A stretch of DNA of 64,000 nt from CAZIKF01 sp964539825 (GTDB taxonomy: Bacteria; Muiribacteriota; UBA6191). The stretch's first letter is position 1, and each line of letters begins with the position of its first letter. The translations under genes and the position numbers were made by a program. Of this stretch, positions 33,994 through 41,726 are shown one piece after another. The notes beneath the pieces are model-generated. The model was not told the origin of the DNA and did not search any database. It saw only the letters and a program-made list of their open reading frames with translations. The DNA lies in NCBI GenBank assembly GCA_964539825.1, contig CAZIKF010000008.1:62001-126000 (forward strand), read 5' to 3'.

Positions 33994-34421
33994 TGAGCTT
34001 TTTCCCCCCCCACATCCATTCTTGGGATGACTCTGGCTTTGCACGGGAGCTTGTAAGCGGCCATACCCAATGCTGCTTTAGCCACGTTAGATTCAACTCC
34101 TCCAACCTCAAAAATTACGCGGCCAGGTTTAATGACCGCTACCCATGAATCTGGAGACCCCTTACCTTTACCCATTCTTGTTTCCGCGGGTTTCTTAGTA
34201 ATCTGTATTTGTGGGAAGATCCTGATCCAGAGCTTTCCACCTCGGCGAAGCTTACGATTAATGGTAACCCGGCATGATTCAATCTGCTGATTCGTAATCC
34301 AGAAGGACTGTAGAGACTGCAGGCCAAACTCACCGAAGGCAACGTAATTTCCCTTCTGGGATTTACCCTTGATTTTCCCCTTTTGAGGCTTTCGATATTT
34401 GCTCTTTTTTGGAATCAGCAT
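33990..34421 (-). CDS. rplP: 50S ribosomal protein L16
   Basis: 143 residues; helps shape the A-site and peptidyl-transferase centre. Recognised from 'MLIPKKSKYRKPQKGKIKGK', 'VAFGEFGLQSLQSFWITNQQ', 'RMGKGKGSPDSWVAVIKPG' and 'ALGMAAYKLPCKARVI'. Standard position after rpsC. Confidence 0.98.
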   Translation of the reverse strand: MLIPKKSKYRKPQKGKIKGKSQKGNYVAFGEFGLQSLQSFWITNQQIESCRVTINRKLRRGGKLWIRIFPQIQITKKPAETRMGKGKGSPDSWVAVIKPGRVIFEVGGVESNVAKAALGMAAYKLPCKARVIPRMDVGGEKAQ

Positions 34422-34455
34422 AGTTTCTCCTCAGATGGCTCTCCTAATTGCTACC

Positions 34456-35178
34456 TCAAGTTCTTTGTTGTGGGGCGGCTGCCTGTCTTCTACGGCCTCC
34501 CTTAGCTCCTGTGGTTTCGGCTTCACGAGGCTGACCAGCACTTGACCGCGAAAAAATCTCGCCTTTATAAACCCAGGCTTTGACCCCGATTACACCGTAA
34601 GTGGTAAAAGCCTTGGCTTGAGCATAATCAATACTTGCTCGCAAGGTGTGCAGGGGCACTCTACCTTCCATATAATGTTCGGTTCGAGCCATATCTCCTC
34701 CGCCGAGTCGCCCGGATACCTGGATTCGAACACCTTTGGAGCCAATTCGACGTGCCCTGCCGATTGCCTGCTTCATACACTTGCGAAAGGAAACCCTTTT
34801 CTCAAGCTGAAAAGCCACATTATCCGCGATGAGCTGTGCGTTATTGGCGAAATCTTTGATTTCCTTGATATTGATGAAGACACTTTGTTGAACTACACCT
34901 TCAAGTTGTTGACGGAGCTTATCTATTTCCGATCCGCCGCGACCAATAATCATTCCAGGCTTTGCCGTATGAATGGTCACCTTTACGGATTTGTCCGTCT
35001 TACGGTCAATCTGGATGAAAGAAATACCATTTTTGTGGAACTTCTTCTCGATGAAGACACGCAATTTCAGATCACTATGGAGCAGATCGACGTAATTTTT
35101 TCCCTCAGCAAACCAGGTGGAAGCCCAGGTTTTATTGATTCCGCCTCTTAAAGCAATGGGGTTTACTTTTTGTCCCAT
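34456..35178 (-). CDS. rpsC: 30S ribosomal protein S3
   Basis: 240 residues; forms part of the mRNA entry helicase site. KH-domain features include 'PGMIIGRGGSEIDKLRQQLE' and 'QLEKRVSFRKCMKQAIGRAR'. The start 'MGQKVNPIALRGGINKTWAS' and 'TYGVIGVKAWVYKGEIF' are also typical. The last 20 residues are Arg/Ala-rich. Confidence 0.98.
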   Translation of the reverse strand: MGQKVNPIALRGGINKTWASTWFAEGKNYVDLLHSDLKLRVFIEKKFHKNGISFIQIDRKTDKSVKVTIHTAKPGMIIGRGGSEIDKLRQQLEGVVQQSVFINIKEIKDFANNAQLIADNVAFQLEKRVSFRKCMKQAIGRARRIGSKGVRIQVSGRLGGGDMARTEHYMEGRVPLHTLRASIDYAQAKAFTTYGVIGVKAWVYKGEIFSRSSAGQPREAETTGAKGGRRRQAAAPQQRT

Positions 35179-35186
35179 TTTCTATC

Positions 35187-35528
35187 CTACCTTTCTCCGA
35201 GGATCACGGTTGTATGGCTCGAACGTTTCATGACTCGGTCGGCACGTCCGCGAGCCCTTGGTCGAACCCGCTTCAGGGTCGCGCCCTCATTGACATAAAC
35301 CTCACTGACGAAAAGGTTTTTTTCATCCATATTGTGGTTATTAACCGCGTTAGCTTTCGCCGAAAGAATCAACTTCCGGATAATTGGTATCCCACGCTTT
35401 CTGGCCAGCTTTAAGGTGGTCAAAGCGCTCTCTACGGATTTCCCACGAACAAGGTCCGCTATAAGGCGCATCTTCCGGGGTCCGATTCTTACGTTTTTTG
35501 CATGTGCTTTGGCTGTCATTACATTCAC
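35187..35528 (-). CDS. rplV: 50S ribosomal protein L22
   Basis: 113 residues; lines the exit tunnel, with the beta hairpin around 'VSEVYVNEGATLKRVRPRAR'. The N-terminal 'AKNVRIGPRKMRLIADLVRG' is the conserved signature. It lies between rpsS and rpsC. Confidence 0.98.
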   Translation of the reverse strand: MNVMTAKAHAKNVRIGPRKMRLIADLVRGKSVESALTTLKLARKRGIPIIRKLILSAKANAVNNHNMDEKNLFVSEVYVNEGATLKRVRPRARGRADRVMKRSSHTTVILGER

Positions 35529-35532
35529 CTTT

Positions 35533-35817
35533 CTACTTCAAGCTAACCTTTCTTTCCGTAAAACCCATATGCCCCTTATAGGTTCGTGTGGGGGCAAATT
35601 CGCCAAGTTTATGACCAACCATATTTTCACTGACATACACTGGGACATGTTTCTTACCATTGTGTACCGCAAAGGTTAGTCCTACGAATTCAGGAGAAAT
35701 CGTGCTTCGGCGAGACCAGGTTTTAATAATCGGCTTTCGCTCCTGCCCCTTGGACTCGTTGATCTTCCTTTGAAGATGGGCATCAATATAAGGTCCTTTT
35801 TTGATCGATCTGGGCAT
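35533..35817 (-). CDS. rpsS: 30S ribosomal protein S19
   Basis: 94 residues; partner of S13 in the 30S head. 'MPRSIKKGPYIDAHLQRKIN', 'TWSRRSTISPEFVGLTFAVH' and 'GHKLGEFAPTRTYKGH' are textbook S19 segments. Gaps of 3-4 bases separate it from both neighbours. Confidence 0.98.
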   Translation of the reverse strand: MPRSIKKGPYIDAHLQRKINESKGQERKPIIKTWSRRSTISPEFVGLTFAVHNGKKHVPVYVSENMVGHKLGEFAPTRTYKGHMGFTERKVSLK

Positions 35818-35820
35818 GGT

Positions 35821-36657
35821 CTACTTCCTCTTCCTCTTCCTCTTGGTAATAATCATTGGATTCGAATACTTTTTACGATTCCTGGTCACATAACCCCTGC
35901 AGGGCTTTCCCCAGGGAGATACGGGATGATGCCCTGACTTGGAGCGCCCCTCTCCTCCACCATGGGGGTGGTCCTTAGGATTCATCGCCATTCCACGAGT
36001 TTGCGGGCGAATACCAAGCCAGCGACTGCGTCCGGCCTTGCCGATTACAATCCCTTCATGCTCCTGATTCCCAATAACTCCCAGGGTTGCGAAACAATCT
36101 GCCGGCAACCTTCTCATCTCACTGGAAGGCAACTTAATGACAACCGTTTTTTCATCTACAGCCATCAGCCTGGCCCCTGTTCCTGCGGAACGAACTAGCT
36201 GACCGCCTTTACCAGGCTTGACCTCAATATTATGAATCCAAGAACCCTCAGGCATATTCTTCATAGGTAGGCTGTTTCCCGGCTTGAGCTCTACATCATT
36301 TCCTGAGATGACTCGATGACCTTCCACCAGACCCTTAGGTGCCAAAATATAGCGGCGCTCACCATCGGCATACTTTATCAATGCAATATGGGAGGTCCTG
36401 TTGGGGTCATACTCTATGCGCTCCACAATCCCCGGTATATCATATTTGTTTCGCTTAAAATCGATGATTCTATAGCGACGCTTGTGCCCCCCACCTCTAT
36501 GGCGGGAAGTGATTTTACCGCTGTGATTACGTCCCCCGGTCTTATGCAGTGGAGCCAACAAGCTACGACAGGGAGACTCTTTGCTCAGTCCATCCTGAGA
36601 TTTTACGGTCATAAACCGCCTGGATGGAGTCACTGGTCTAAATGATTTGACACTCAT
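35821..36657 (-). CDS. rplB: 50S ribosomal protein L2
   Basis: 278 residues; essential for subunit joining and peptide bond formation. Contains 'GRNHSGKITSRHRGGGHKRR', 'AGTGARLMAVDEKTVVIKLP', and the conserved histidine loop 'RGMAMNPKDHPHGGGEGRSK'. The ending is basic as usual. Confidence 0.98.
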   Translation of the reverse strand: MSVKSFRPVTPSRRFMTVKSQDGLSKESPCRSLLAPLHKTGGRNHSGKITSRHRGGGHKRRYRIIDFKRNKYDIPGIVERIEYDPNRTSHIALIKYADGERRYILAPKGLVEGHRVISGNDVELKPGNSLPMKNMPEGSWIHNIEVKPGKGGQLVRSAGTGARLMAVDEKTVVIKLPSSEMRRLPADCFATLGVIGNQEHEGIVIGKAGRSRWLGIRPQTRGMAMNPKDHPHGGGEGRSKSGHHPVSPWGKPCRGYVTRNRKKYSNPMIITKRKRKRK

Positions 36658-36670
36658 GATTTCCCCTGTT

Positions 36671-36970
36671 CTATAGGTTTTCGTTTTTCTCGAAAAAGTC
36701 CAGTGATTCGCCGTCGGCGAGGGTCACAATCGCTTTTTTCCAATCTGACTTCTGAGTTACAAACCGCCCGAATCTCTTTTTCTTTCCCTTGACCCTGGCG
36801 ATATTGACGTCTAGAACTTTGACGCCAAACATTTTTTCCACCGCTTTTCGAATTTCGATACGATTCGCATACTGTTGAACCGCAAATCGATACTTATTCA
36901 TTTCACTTTCTACATAGCTTTTTTCAGATAACAGCGGCTTAATCAGTACTTGGCTAAGATCGTTGCTCAT
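36671..36970 (-). CDS. rplW: 50S ribosomal protein L23
   Basis: 99 residues; docking site for trigger factor and SRP at the tunnel exit. 'LIKPLLSEKSYVESEMNKYR', 'IEIRKAVEKMFGVKVLDVNI' and 'RVKGKKKRFGRF' define it. The ATG overlaps the rplD stop by 4 bases. Confidence 0.97.
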   Translation of the reverse strand: MSNDLSQVLIKPLLSEKSYVESEMNKYRFAVQQYANRIEIRKAVEKMFGVKVLDVNIARVKGKKKRFGRFVTQKSDWKKAIVTLADGESLDFFEKNENL

Positions 36971-37587
36971 AACACAACCTCCTCGATAGCGGACAACGCA
37001 CTTTCAAGAAATACCACTCGGGTATAATTTAAAAGATCGTGTGGGTTCAGGTTGGAATAGAGCAAGGTCTTTACCCTGGGAATATTTCTGGTGGAGAGTT
37101 CCAGATTTTCTGTTCTCTCCGACTGTATGAAGAGCACCTTCTCCCCACCCAGGTTATTTACTACGGACACAAGGTCCCTGGTTCGAGGCAGTTCAGGATT
37201 AAGGTCTTCAATCACTACGACTCCGCCCTTACGTGCTCGCTCAGTAAGGATAGAACGTAAAGCAAGACGCCGGACTTTACGCGGCATGGATTTCTTGTGA
37301 TTCTTCCCATCTGGCCCATGAGCAACTCCGCCACCTACCCAGAGGGGGGAGCTCCTGGTTCCGGCCCTGGCTCTACCTGTACCCTTTTGTTTCCAAGGCT
37401 TGCGACCTCCACCCCTAACCTGCGAACGGGTTAAGGTACGGGGATTCGCTCTCCTGCGATTGGCTAGCTGGAGGAGCAGATATTCAGAGGCAACTTCATG
37501 GTTTATCTCTATATCAAAAATGGCCGAATTTAATTCTACCTGGCCAATCTCTTTGCCGGTCTTATCATATTTGGTTACTTCTACCAT
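36967..37587 (-). CDS. rplD: 50S ribosomal protein L4
   Basis: L4 lines the exit tunnel and in many bacteria autoregulates the S10 operon. The true start is the ATG at 37587 (MVEVTKYDKTGKEIG), behind a GGGGAAGAG site. The longer open frame overlaps rplC and is rejected. This gives 206 residues, with 'TRSQVRGGGRKPWKQKGTGR' and 'WVGGGVAHGPDGKNHKKSMP'. Confidence 0.97.
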   Translation of the reverse strand: MVEVTKYDKTGKEIGQVELNSAIFDIEINHEVASEYLLLQLANRRRANPRTLTRSQVRGGGRKPWKQKGTGRARAGTRSSPLWVGGGVAHGPDGKNHKKSMPRKVRRLALRSILTERARKGGVVVIEDLNPELPRTRDLVSVVNNLGGEKVLFIQSERTENLELSTRNIPRVKTLLYSNLNPHDLLNYTRVVFLESALSAIEEVVL

Positions 37588-37598
37588 GAGCTCTTCCC

Positions 37599-38228
37599 CT
37601 AAGCCTTGACGGCTTCCTTCAAGTAGACAATCCCATTCCTGCATCCAGGGACTGCGCCCTCCAAATAAATCAGGTTTCGCTCGGTGTCACATTTCACAAC
37701 ACGAAGGTTTTGAACCGTTTTACGTACGTTCCCCATGCGCCCGGGCATCTTCACACCCTTCCAAACCTTTGAAGGCGTGGAACAGTTACCAATTGAACCG
37801 GGAATTCGGTAACAGTGACCTCCGTGGGTTTTATCTCCACGATGGGAATTATGACGTTTCACAACTCCTTGAAATCCACGACCTTTACTAGTCCCGGTGA
37901 CATCAACCAGATCCTGCTCGGCGAAAATGGAAAGGGTTACCTGGTCTCCAGGATTGGCATCTACGGGGCGAGCGAACTCTCGCAAAATACGAAAAGCTGG
38001 CGTATTGGCTTTCTTAAAATGACCCGCCTGTGGCTTCTTTACCCTCTGGGGCTTTTGCTCCAAAAAGCCAAGTTGAGCTATCTCACGGCCGGAAGTTTTT
38101 TCGGTGCGAACCTGTGTGATCGTACAGGGCCCCGCTTCAACAATCGTCACCGGAATCGCTTGTTTGGTCTCCGAATCAAAGATCTGGGTCATGCCCAGCT
38201 TTTTACCGATTATCCCTTTCAAGTTCAT
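37599..38228 (-). CDS. rplC: 50S ribosomal protein L3
   Basis: 209 residues; its central loop reaches the peptidyl-transferase centre. 'MNLKGIIGKKLGMTQIFDSE', 'TGTSKGRGFQGVVKRHNSHR', and 'KMPGRMGNVRKTVQNLRVV' are diagnostic. It follows rpsJ by 9 bases. Confidence 0.98.
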   Translation of the reverse strand: MNLKGIIGKKLGMTQIFDSETKQAIPVTIVEAGPCTITQVRTEKTSGREIAQLGFLEQKPQRVKKPQAGHFKKANTPAFRILREFARPVDANPGDQVTLSIFAEQDLVDVTGTSKGRGFQGVVKRHNSHRGDKTHGGHCYRIPGSIGNCSTPSKVWKGVKMPGRMGNVRKTVQNLRVVKCDTERNLIYLEGAVPGCRNGIVYLKEAVKA

Positions 38229-38237
38229 AACTCCCCC

Positions 38238-38543
38238 CTAGACCTTTATCTTAATATTTACCCCGGATGGGAGATCCAGGTGCATTAGTGCTTCAACAGT
38301 CATGGAACTCGGCTCCGTCACGCAGATCAGCCTCTTGTGGACCCGCTGCTCAAACTGCTCGCGAGAATCTTTGTTCACGAAGACAGAGCGCAGAACGGTT
38401 ACCCGGTGTATTTTAGTGGGCAATGGAATTGGTCCTACAACCTTTGCACCGGTCCGTTTCGCGGCACTTACAATTTCCTGAGCAGACTGATCCAGGATCC
38501 TGTGATCAAAGGTTTTCAAGTAGATCTTGATTTTTCGTTTCAT
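38238..38543 (-). CDS. rpsJ: 30S ribosomal protein S10
   Basis: 101 residues; also the NusE partner in antitermination. 'IKIYLKTFDHRILDQSAQEI', 'VGPIPLPTKIHRVTVLRSVF' and 'DSREQFEQRVHKRLICV' are conserved. It begins 12 bases after fusA, where most bacteria have tuf. Confidence 0.98.
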   Translation of the reverse strand: MKRKIKIYLKTFDHRILDQSAQEIVSAAKRTGAKVVGPIPLPTKIHRVTVLRSVFVNKDSREQFEQRVHKRLICVTEPSSMTVEALMHLDLPSGVNIKIKV

Positions 38544-38555
38544 AACCGCTCCAGC

Positions 38556-40661
38556 TTAGCTTTCAATATCCGTACCGCGAAATTTTTTCACAATCTCTTC
38601 TGTAATCTGTTTAGGAACCTCTTCATAGGCATTAAATACGAGCGTGAAGGTTGCTCGACCCTGGCTCAGGGATCGGACTGCTGTCGCATAGCCAAAGGTC
38701 TCGGCCAACGGGACATATCCGGTGATCTGCTGAGATCCGCCCCTTGCCTCCATCTTTTCCACTCTCCCTCTGCGGGAATTGAAGTCACCAATGATGTCAC
38801 CCATATACTCTTCAGGGGTCACTATTTCCATCAGCATCACTGGCTCAAGCAGGAAGGGGGTACAGTTTCTCATTCCCTCTTTCATTGCCATGGACGCAGC
38901 GATTTTAAACGCCATTTCATTAGAATCCACTTCGTGAAAAGAGCCATAATGCAAGGTGACCTTTACGTTGTTCACCGGGAATCCCGCGAGCACACCCGTA
39001 TCCAGGGCCTCTCGGCAACCTTTCTGGATCGCTGGAATATATTCCCTGGGAATAATTCCACCCACAATTTTGTTCACAAAGAGAAATCCGCTGCCATCTT
39101 TGTTTTCTTCTTCAGTCAGCCTCTCAATGAGCATCTTGACATGGCCATAGTTTCCTCGGCCACCACTTTGCTTAATGTACTTGCCTTCCTGGTCCACCTT
39201 CCCATGAATGGATTCCCTGTAAGCGACCTGTGGGGCACCCACATTCACTTCGACTTTGAATTCACGCCTGAGCCGATCCACGATCACCTCAAGGTGTAGC
39301 TCGCCCATTCCTGAAATAATGGTCTGACCTGTTTCCTCTTCCGTGCGGATATGAAGAGATGGGTCTTCTTCAAGCAGCTTACGAAGGCCGGTGGTCATTT
39401 TGTCGCGGTCATCCTTGGTCTTAGGCTCGATGGAAAGGCCAATTACGGGATCGGGGAATTCCATTCTCTCCAGAATGGCCTGATTCTCCATGTCACAAAG
39501 AGTATCTCCGGTGGTTGTACTCTTAAGGCCTACTACAGCACCGATGTTTCCCGCGGTGATGGACTTAACCTCTTCACGGGTATTGGCATGCATCAACAGG
39601 AGCCTTCCGATGCGTTCCTTCTTCTCTTTTGTAGAATTCATTACATAGCTTCCAGATTCAACCACTCCGGAATACACACGAATAAAGGTGAGACGTCCCA
39701 CAAATGGGTCGGTCATAATCTTGAAGGCCAGGGAAGAAAATGGGGCCTCAACGTCAGCGGGTCTTTCCACTTCTGTGTCTCCACCTGGTGTGACACCCTT
39801 AATAGCCGGAACTTCCAGAGGGGAGGGCAGAAACTCAACCACGGCGTCAAGCATGGTCTGCACACCCTTGTTTTTGAAGGCTGTTCCGCAGGTCACGGGC
39901 TGAATGTTGCAGCCAATTGTAGCTTTTCGAATAACCTTACGGATGAGATCCGAGGGTATGTCCTGCTCTTCTAAATACCTCTCCATGAGCTCATCATCGA
40001 ACTCCGCGATACCTTCCAACATTTTGCCGCGATATTCTTCAGCCTGCTCCCTGTAGGATTCTCGAATTTCTCCAGTTTCAAATTGAGCGCCAAGCTCCTC
40101 GCCAGTCCAGATGGTCTGATTCATGTCAATCAAATCAATGACACCTTCGAATTTATCCTCAGCGCCGATCGGGATCTGAACTGCTACTGGATTCGCGCCC
40201 AGGCGATCTGCCATCATATCCAAGACGTTGAAGAAGTCAGCACCGGTTCGATCCATTTTGTTTACAAAGGCCAGCCTGGGAACCTTATATCGTTCCGCCT
40301 GCCTCCAGACGCATTCGGATTGAGGCTGAACGCCAGCCACTGCGCAAAATACAGCTACAGAGCCGTCAAGTACTTTTAGAGAGCGCTCTACTTCAATCGT
40401 GAAATCCACGTGCCCGGGGGTATCAATGATGTTGATTTTGTAATCATTCCAGTGACAGGTGGTTGCCGCGGAGGTAATTGTAATTCCGCGTTCCTGCTCC
40501 TGCTCCATCCAGTCCATGGTGGCGGTTCCGTCATGAACCTCCCCAATTTTGTAGTTCTTCCCCGTATAGAAAAGAATACGCTCGGTGGTGGTGGTTTTCC
40601 CGGCGTCGATGTGCGCCATAATCCCTATATTACGCACCATTGATAGGTTTTCTTTGGCCAT
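38556..40661 (-). CDS. fusA: Elongation factor G
   Basis: Translocation GTPase of 701 residues. G1 is 'AHIDAGKTTTTERILFYTG', G2 includes RGITITSAATT, G3 is DTPGHVDF and G4 is NKMDR. Domain II onward includes 'GELHLEVIVDRLRREF', 'QSGGRGNYGHVKM', and the domain IV/V segment 'EPVMLMEIVTPEEYMGDIIG'. It lies 20 bases after rpsG and 12 before rpsJ, so the str and S10 operons are joined here. Confidence 0.99.
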   Translation of the reverse strand: MAKENLSMVRNIGIMAHIDAGKTTTTERILFYTGKNYKIGEVHDGTATMDWMEQEQERGITITSAATTCHWNDYKINIIDTPGHVDFTIEVERSLKVLDGSVAVFCAVAGVQPQSECVWRQAERYKVPRLAFVNKMDRTGADFFNVLDMMADRLGANPVAVQIPIGAEDKFEGVIDLIDMNQTIWTGEELGAQFETGEIRESYREQAEEYRGKMLEGIAEFDDELMERYLEEQDIPSDLIRKVIRKATIGCNIQPVTCGTAFKNKGVQTMLDAVVEFLPSPLEVPAIKGVTPGGDTEVERPADVEAPFSSLAFKIMTDPFVGRLTFIRVYSGVVESGSYVMNSTKEKKERIGRLLLMHANTREEVKSITAGNIGAVVGLKSTTTGDTLCDMENQAILERMEFPDPVIGLSIEPKTKDDRDKMTTGLRKLLEEDPSLHIRTEEETGQTIISGMGELHLEVIVDRLRREFKVEVNVGAPQVAYRESIHGKVDQEGKYIKQSGGRGNYGHVKMLIERLTEEENKDGSGFLFVNKIVGGIIPREYIPAIQKGCREALDTGVLAGFPVNNVKVTLHYGSFHEVDSNEMAFKIAASMAMKEGMRNCTPFLLEPVMLMEIVTPEEYMGDIIGDFNSRRGRVEKMEARGGSQQITGYVPLAETFGYATAVRSLSQGRATFTLVFNAYEEVPKQITEEIVKKFRGTDIES

Positions 40662-40681
40662 TTTTGAATTTCCCCTATTAA

Positions 40682-41155
40682 CTAGAATTTAAAATGAGAG
40701 AAGGCCCTGTTGGATTCCGCCATTTTATGAATCGTTTCCCTTTTTCGCATTGCCGAACCCATACCGTTGGCTGCATCCTGCAACTCACCCGCAAGCCTGA
40801 GGGCAAAAGTCTTTTCTTTTCTCTTGCGGGCTTCAGCAATAACCCAGCGCAACGCTAAAGTTGTCTGCCGTTCCCATCGAACCCGAACTGGCACCTGGTA
40901 GTTGGACCCCCCAACCCGCCGGGATTTAACCTCACTTAAAGGCTTAATATTCTTTATGGCCGCCTCAAATACCCCAAATCCATCATTTTCAGCAGCTGAC
41001 TCTGAAAGCTTGTCCACGGCCTGATAAAACAGGCGGGCGGATAGCGACTTCTTTCCGGCTACCATCATGCAGTTAATGAACTTGGAGGCCAGGACACTGT
41101 TATAAACAGGATCCCCTTGAATCTTTCGTCGAATAGCTCTTCTACGCCGTGACAT
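40682..41155 (-). CDS. rpsG: 30S ribosomal protein S7
   Basis: 157 residues; primary binder of the 3' major domain of 16S rRNA. 'MSRRRRAIRRKIQGDPVYNS', 'KPLSEVKSRRVGGSNYQVPV', and 'LAGELQDAANGMGSAMRKRE' define it. It starts 9 bases after rpsL. Confidence 0.98.
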   Translation of the reverse strand: MSRRRRAIRRKIQGDPVYNSVLASKFINCMMVAGKKSLSARLFYQAVDKLSESAAENDGFGVFEAAIKNIKPLSEVKSRRVGGSNYQVPVRVRWERQTTLALRWVIAEARKRKEKTFALRLAGELQDAANGMGSAMRKRETIHKMAESNRAFSHFKF

Positions 41156-41164
41156 GTCGCTCCT

Positions 41165-41545
41165 CTAGCTGGATTCCTTGGGTCTCTTCGTCCCGTACTT
41201 GGATCGTCCTCGCATACGCTTAGCCACACCGGCTGTATCCAGGGTTCCTCGAATAATGTGATACCGAACACCAGGAAGGTCTTTTACCCTCCCGCCTCTG
41301 ACGAGCACAACGCTGTGCTCTTGAAGATTATGCCCCTCACCAGGGATGTAGGCATTGATCTCCTTACCTGTTGTCAAGCGCACTCTTGCTACTTTTCGCA
41401 GTGCTGAGTTGGGTTTCTTGGGAGTGATCGTTGAAACCCTTACACAAACACCTCTACGCTGAGGACACTTCATCAGGGCAGCCGCCTTGGTCTTTTTGAC
41501 GATTTTCTTCCGCCCTTTTCGAACTAATTGATTTATTGTAGGCAC
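41165..41545 (-). CDS. rpsL: 30S ribosomal protein S12
   Basis: 126 residues in the decoding centre. I chose the GTG at 41545 (VPTINQLVRKGR), which has a GGAGGAG site just upstream; the frame is open further but carries no S12-like residues there. 'STITPKKPNSALRKVARVRL' has the wild-type lysine of the streptomycin region, and KDLPGVRYHIIRG follows. It is the first gene of the superoperon. Confidence 0.97.
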   Translation of the reverse strand: MPTINQLVRKGRKKIVKKTKAAALMKCPQRRGVCVRVSTITPKKPNSALRKVARVRLTTGKEINAYIPGEGHNLQEHSVVLVRGGRVKDLPGVRYHIIRGTLDTAGVAKRMRGRSKYGTKRPKESS

Positions 41546-41619
41546 TACTTCTCCTCCACTTCCTGGAAAAAAACAAGGAAGTTTCCCACTCAAACGAAGT
41601 TATGAACTGTGAGCGAAGG

Positions 41620-41648
41620 ATGGTATCACAGGGTATTAGGCAAGTCAA
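41620..41648 (-). promoter_or_regulatory. Sigma70-type promoter for the ribosomal superoperon
   Basis: On the minus strand there is TTGACT (41648-41643), a 17-base spacer, and TACCAT (41625-41620). The expected transcript start near 41613 leaves a leader of about 70 bases before the rpsL GTG. The 180 bases between rpsL and the giant gene at 41727 contain no other promoter as good, and no clear terminator for the giant gene was seen. Confidence 0.55.
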
Positions 41649-41726
41649 CAAGCTCATTGACGGGATTATTACAAATTTTTTGAGGGTCGGAAAATGGGGT
41701 TTTCAGCAGGAATTTTAAGAAGGGAT

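Noticed and set aside
38337..39299. 320-codon open frame on the + strand across rpsJ and fusA
   Set aside because: Antisense to two certain genes, with no family-like sequence and no ribosome site; a shadow of coding bias.
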